Made by a program: the position numbers and the translations under genes | Shown: positions 3,601 through 5,523 of the stretch, in pieces | Position numbering within the stretch: the first letter of the stretch is position 1 | Layout of the letters: each line of letters starts with the position of its first letter | Notes under the pieces: model-generated | What the model was told of the DNA's origin: nothing | What the model saw: the letters and a program-made list of their open reading frames with translations, nothing else | Database searches by the model: none | Origin: an uncultured bacterium | Lineage (GTDB): Bacteria > Cyanobacteriota > Vampirovibrionia > Gastranaerophilales > Gastranaerophilaceae | NCBI GenBank assembly: GCA_902782905.1 | Contig: CACZPB010000050.1 | Span: 1-5,523, forward strand | DNA: 5,523 nt | Reading direction: 5' to 3'

Positions 3601-5523
3601 TTACGAAGCAAGGCAAAGAAATTAATAAAGAAAATATGATAGAAGCCCTTTCTCAAATAAAAGAGGGCCACGCAAGAATGATGAGGGTTATCGGTGACGG
3701 CCAAACATTGGAGCAAATGCAGTCAGATTTAAGCAATAGACAACAAGCAGCTTTCGGAACAAAAAACATTGGTAATGAAATTGCAACCTTCAATATGAAT
3801 ATGAAGCGTTCGGAAGCATATGCTGTTATGTCAGTTGAACTGCTTGCAACAGTAGGTCTGTCATATGTTCCTGGGTTAGGAGAAGCAGCTGCCTTAAAAC
3901 TTGCAAATACTGCACGTTCATTATTCAACGCAGGCAAATGTTTAAGAGTTGCTAAATTCTTGAATACAACAAGCAAAGGTATTGGGGTTGTAAGCAAAGG
4001 CATTAAAACTGCCCAAACAGGCAGAGTTATTAACGCTGCGGCAAGAACAACAGCTGTTGGTAAAGGCATTGCAGCTACAGGAAATGTTTTAACAAGCGCT
4101 TTAACAAACGGAGCAGTAGCATACACAGCCACTTGGACTGTTGATAAAGCCGGCGGGGGTCATATTGCCCTTGAAGCAAACGACAGAGCACTTGGGATGG
4201 CAGAATTCGCGGCAGCAGGAACTGTTTTATCGAGAGTAATCCCCACTGTTGCAAGAGCACTGGGAGTAAGCAGCGAAGCTGTAACACAAGCCTTAACAGA
4301 AAGCGGAAATATCACAATGGGTGGTATTGTTGCAGCAGCTCAAGGCGGCTCAAAAGATGATGTTATTGAATCAATGATTACAATGGCAGTTCTCGGAAGA
4401 TTGATGCATGGTATGACACCTAAGGGCAAAAATAATACCAAAGCAGAACAAAGATTAGATGAGCCCGTCAGCATTGAAACTCCAAAACATACCGCAGAAA
4501 CTCCGGTTCTTGATCAAGCAACTGCCAACAACACAAGAGTCGCAGGCGGAAAGCTTAATGCTGAAAAAATGAATACTGCAAGAACAGAGGCTGCCGAAGG
4601 CGGTGACGCAAGAGATGTCATTGTACGTAAAGAGACAAAAAATCTTCCTGTCAGAGAACAAAGCCATGAATTACAACATATTTGGGATGACCATGCCGGA
4701 GTTGTCGAAATCGGCAAAAAACGTGTTGATGTAAATACAGAAACCAATATTCAAAAACTGAAAGATTTGCAATCAGAAGTTAAGAGATGGCAAGATACAA
4801 GCCGTCCTAAGTCTGAAGTTGATGCTGAAAAACTATTAATTCAAGAAAAAATAGAGAAACGCATTCAATATCTTGAAGAACATCCTGAGGTTCAAAACAC
4901 ATCTAACGAATCTCAAGTGTTGAATGATATTAACAATGGCGTTGACAGAACTGTCAACAGAGTTCTAAACAGAGACAAGCGCATTCCTGTAACAGAAGAA
5001 GAAGCACGCTTAATTGATGATAAGATAGCTAACACAGAAGATATAAATGCTCTTAATAATTTGAGAAGTCAACTTGAAAACCGTGCAGGTATTACAAATG
5101 ACAGACACGTAAGCACAGTAGATAAACTTGTTAATAAAATTGATAATAAAATACAATCAATTAAAGATGCTGAAAACAGATTTGAAGCCGCTATGGATGA
5201 AATAAATGCAGCTATAAAAGACGGCCGCGGGTTAGCAAATTCAGGCAGAGTGTTAGTGTTTAAAAACTTAGATAAAATGACACTTGTACAACAACAAAAA
5301 GTTGTTGACGGATTAAAACAATTGACTAAAAAATCTCCACAAGTTAAGAAAGCTATTAAACGATATGAAAAAACAAAAGATGAACTCATCGCCGAACACA
5401 ATAGATTAATGCAAAAAGTTACTCCGGAAACCCCTGTAACAGATGCTAACGCTACAAGAGTATTGGAAATCAGACAATACCTTAACAACAAACGCGGAGA
5501 GAGAATTACTGGTAAATTTGAAC
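633..5523 (+). CDS. Giant multidomain protein of unknown function, C-terminus beyond window (at least 1630 aa)
   Basis: The frame opens at ATG 633 and has no stop to the right edge, giving 1630 complete codons. I do not recognise a family. The N-terminus (MSDFELKLSNGKMVNLSEIA) is charged with no hydrophobic signal segment, so Sec export is not indicated. In order I see: an acidic helical start with an EF-hand-like loop (54-65); a charged, Thr/Asp/Lys-rich, probably beta-stranded repeat region (138-341); a Tyr/Trp-rich region (about 344-600) with PFDxxGYxxW at 439 and 503 and YKGKY at 389 and 581; a helical middle (about 680-1060); an Ala/Gly-rich hydrophobic stretch (1062-1261); HELQH at 1345; and a helical tail likely to form coiled coils (1371-1596). 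Cysteine is rare (six seen). The layout recalls large toxins, effectors or surface proteins that carry their active domain at the C-terminus, but this is inference. Codon use is uniform throughout, with no sign of a frameshift. Confidence 0.93.
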   Translation, partial: MSDFELKLSNGKMVNLSEIAEQGIKKEQIDKEYWNIFDKIQKYANTKITENERDNDENTLSSKELSIFFDAVENRAKRHNSKNLGRREAGGLRRDMNKELEDSDKFLKKDLKRKDVLKFINALLPENLKDLPDRTETKEIKIGVTESVEYKDNEPVKKTVVDTNSGAITEYDLVEDEDGETKEIKKNETIEKDGVKTINEFDNNGKITKKTVTKDETETEYEHNDMAGGLIVKKETKNKGKENEKVITYETQNGYEVIATEEDKSENATTKTIYITDEKPDKDGVVQIRKDSTTVIKNVEGGSQIIMTQKEGDEGYDVTTITQDGKQNTIKYDKNDQPIVKAPAVQHSNGGSRHVSSRGYVGGANASGKSSRTAMYESMGLDFSSVSKYKGKYVDFQVPVGTVKHAQKWSSGTTSVDNRTVWGSVEQASKKGNLKQKVPFDTNGYNTWKQSLLRTVEYQKPNYNSAKYKNWLKEHNFSDSPRAKKVYAEILNKNAGHEYYGMPFDEVGYQSWLANPKRKWSDTDKNRTHYYYNVQKHDEKSLKKYYYDNVQSKKASTAATSKGKIIGDVKGKGVDCWLVEYKGKYYYVDKKYKQARSPEAVKAEVTHATAGEGEKITAQCIIGVVPTGFEMGGDMELVQNDKGEFINKYGKKFEVIKDNGKIYAVMQPKEGNEKDKARYNQIKSRLIQDNKVIEGEDRLITAEKKKAKSIADNFHNWINQGYMGDKAARAILQNKISSDNVVEFLNEYERKYNLSVIDDISNQLSAMKTEQGPMYKIILDKLVTRAKREGVSQEQINTYVNKYDNARKKGVPDNVAMTNCTKGLMGLISNRHSNANMNNTDAANDLAAMFGEDIKGAKLDDLSRFGKGVDAVLGIFGCKTESEMKQKLGAAAGVATKLSKIAEEMKKLNPKSEAYKLKAKEFNGVYSKYFDVPFSTKNIAAFNETAGKIAEYQSAKKVYDGCTAAIYNLQKMNNFINATSTVEKAAQKMLTKQGKEINKENMIEALSQIKEGHARMMRVIGDGQTLEQMQSDLSNRQQAAFGTKNIGNEIATFNMNMKRSEAYAVMSVELLATVGLSYVPGLGEAAALKLANTARSLFNAGKCLRVAKFLNTTSKGIGVVSKGIKTAQTGRVINAAARTTAVGKGIAATGNVLTSALTNGAVAYTATWTVDKAGGGHIALEANDRALGMAEFAAAGTVLSRVIPTVARALGVSSEAVTQALTESGNITMGGIVAAAQGGSKDDVIESMITMAVLGRLMHGMTPKGKNNTKAEQRLDEPVSIETPKHTAETPVLDQATANNTRVAGGKLNAEKMNTARTEAAEGGDARDVIVRKETKNLPVREQSHELQHIWDDHAGVVEIGKKRVDVNTETNIQKLKDLQSEVKRWQDTSRPKSEVDAEKLLIQEKIEKRIQYLEEHPEVQNTSNESQVLNDINNGVDRTVNRVLNRDKRIPVTEEEARLIDDKIANTEDINALNNLRSQLENRAGITNDRHVSTVDKLVNKIDNKIQSIKDAENRFEAAMDEINAAIKDGRGLANSGRVLVFKNLDKMTLVQQQKVVDGLKQLTKKSPQVKKAIKRYEKTKDELIAEHNRLMQKVTPETPVTDANATRVLEIRQYLNNKRGERITGKFE
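792..827 (+). other. EF-hand-like loop in the giant protein (residues 54-65)
   Basis: The stretch DNDENTLSSKEL resembles a calcium-binding EF-hand or dockerin loop (D-x-D-x-N-G-x-L-S-x-x-E-L), with acidic or amide residues at loop positions 1, 3 and 5, a hydrophobic residue at 8, and a Glu at 12, if the usual Gly at position 6 is taken as deleted. It is flanked by likely helices (YWNIFDKIQKY before, SIFFDAVENRAKR after), as in a helix-loop-helix. The missing residue makes the loop 11 long, so calcium binding is uncertain. Confidence 0.4.
1044..1655 (+). other. Charged degenerate beta-repeat region of the giant protein (residues 138-341)
   Basis: About 200 residues alternate polar/beta-branched strands with D/N-G turns, for example KTINEFDNNGKITKKT, TEYDLVEDEDGETKEI and DVTTITQDGKQNTIKYDKND. 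The pattern strand-(D/N)-x-G-K-x-(I/T)-strand recurs at irregular spacing, reminiscent of YD/RHS- or MORN-type beta-hairpin repeats, but no unit matches those families closely. It is very rich in Lys, Glu, Asp and Thr and lacks Cys and Trp, suiting an extended, solvent-exposed spacer or binding region. Confidence 0.45.
1947..1976 (+). repeat. First copy of the PFDxxGYxxW motif (residues 439-448)
   Basis: The peptide PFDTNGYNTW shares P, F, D, G, Y and W at identical spacing with a second copy 64 residues downstream. After it come KQSLL and, about 25 residues on, YKNWL, so the repeated unit may be a small helical aromatic module. The motif is not one I can name. Confidence 0.55.
2139..2168 (+). 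repeat. Second copy of the PFDxxGYxxW motif (residues 503-512)
   Basis: The peptide PFDEVGYQSW matches the copy at residue 439 at six of ten positions. The DNA of the two copies differs at many third positions and in the variable codons, so this is an old duplication or a selected motif rather than a recent DNA repeat. It is followed by an aromatic, basic stretch (KRKWSD, then HYYYN and KKYYYDN). Confidence 0.55.
3816..4415 (+). other. Ala/Gly-rich hydrophobic helical region of the giant protein (residues 1062-1261)
   Basis: This 200-residue stretch is the only extended hydrophobic part of the protein. It opens with AYAVMSVELLATVGLSYVPGLGEAAALKLA, with VPGLGEA at 1079-1085, then GKCLRVAKFL and repeated GKGI/SKGI segments, and ends with GGIVAAAQGG and SMITMAVLGRLMHGM. 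Motifs of the (I/V)PGxGEA kind followed by Ala/Gly/Lys helices are common just before the toxin domain of polymorphic toxins and in membrane-inserting regions of large toxins. The helices hold scattered charges, so they may be amphipathic or form a compact bundle rather than classic membrane spans. Confidence 0.45.
4665..4679 (+). other. HExxH motif (HELQH, residues 1345-1349)
   Basis: The sequence SHELQHIWDDHAG carries HELQH, the zinc-binding and catalytic signature of zincin metallopeptidases, with a further His at 1354. The third-ligand patterns I can test do not fit: the metzincin form needs H at +10 from the first His with a Gly at +7, and here the His is at +9 with Asp. A gluzincin Glu could lie further downstream. 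Since the motif is short and the segment before it is polar, a chance match is quite possible. Confidence 0.35.
4743..5420 (+). other. Helical, probably coiled-coil tail of the giant protein (residues about 1371-1596)
   Basis: Three charged helical segments with heptad-like spacing of Leu/Ile/Val occur: about 1371-1420 (IQKLKDLQSEV to IQYLEE), about 1471-1530 (LNNLRSQLENR, then LVNKIDNKIQSIKDAENRF) and about 1552-1596 (VVDGLKQL to LIAEHNRLMQKV). Short polar breaks separate them. Such segments may mediate oligomerisation or act as a stalk before a C-terminal domain that lies outside the window. The last visible residues (VTPETPVTDANATRV) look like a linker leading into a new helix. Confidence 0.5.

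Noticed and set aside
3653..4132. Minus-strand open frame of 159 codons with an Ala/Leu/Pro-rich translation
   Set aside because: It is antisense to the Ala/Gly-rich hydrophobic region of the giant protein; its membrane-like look comes from the complement of GCA/ACA codons.
5069..5491. Minus-strand open frame of 140 codons rich in Ser, Leu and Phe
   Set aside because: It is a shadow of the coiled-coil tail coded on the plus strand, which is in frame with the rest of the giant gene.

Overview
The window holds two genes that point away from each other, separated by about 450 bp. The left edge carries the first 60 codons of a minus-strand gene that looks like murF, which encodes a peptidoglycan precursor ligase. 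From 633 to the right edge runs one uninterrupted plus-strand reading frame of at least 1630 codons that I cannot assign to a known family. It has no stop in the window, so its C-terminus is missing.

The DNA is AT-rich, with A/T-ending codons, clear Shine-Dalgarno sites and the standard code (every tryptophan is TGG and no in-frame TGA occurs). A murF gene implies a bacterium with a cell wall. The composition, the very large lysine-, asparagine- and glutamate-rich protein and the GC-rich palindromic spacer repeats recall gut Gastranaerophilales (Melainabacteria/Vampirovibrionia). That is only an impression from style; no marker gene in the window proves it, and other AT-rich gut bacteria remain possible.

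Layout: 1-182 is the murF 5' end on minus. 183-202 is its leader and ribosome binding site. About 202-490 is a block of GC-rich, pyrimidine-biased palindromes resembling dispersed intergenic repeats. About 513-601 is an AT-rich upstream region for the giant gene, with three copies of AACATGA, three AATTGT units at exact 10-bp spacing, and weak sigma-70-like promoter candidates. 619-624 is the ribosome binding site. 633-5523 is the giant gene.

The giant protein has no signal peptide at the start used. Reading from its N-terminus it shows: an acidic helix with an imperfect EF-hand-like loop (about residue 54); a charged, probably beta-rich degenerate repeat region (about 138-341); an aromatic region with a duplicated PFDxxGYxxW motif (439 and 503) and two YKGKY motifs; a long helical middle; an Ala/Gly-rich hydrophobic stretch with a VPGLGEA motif (about 1062-1261); an HELQH (HExxH) motif at 1345-1349; and a helical, probably coiled-coil tail (about 1371-1596). 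This order recalls large secreted toxin- or effector-like proteins, but the end that would settle the question lies outside the window. The murF gene and the giant gene do not appear to work together; they share only the spacer.
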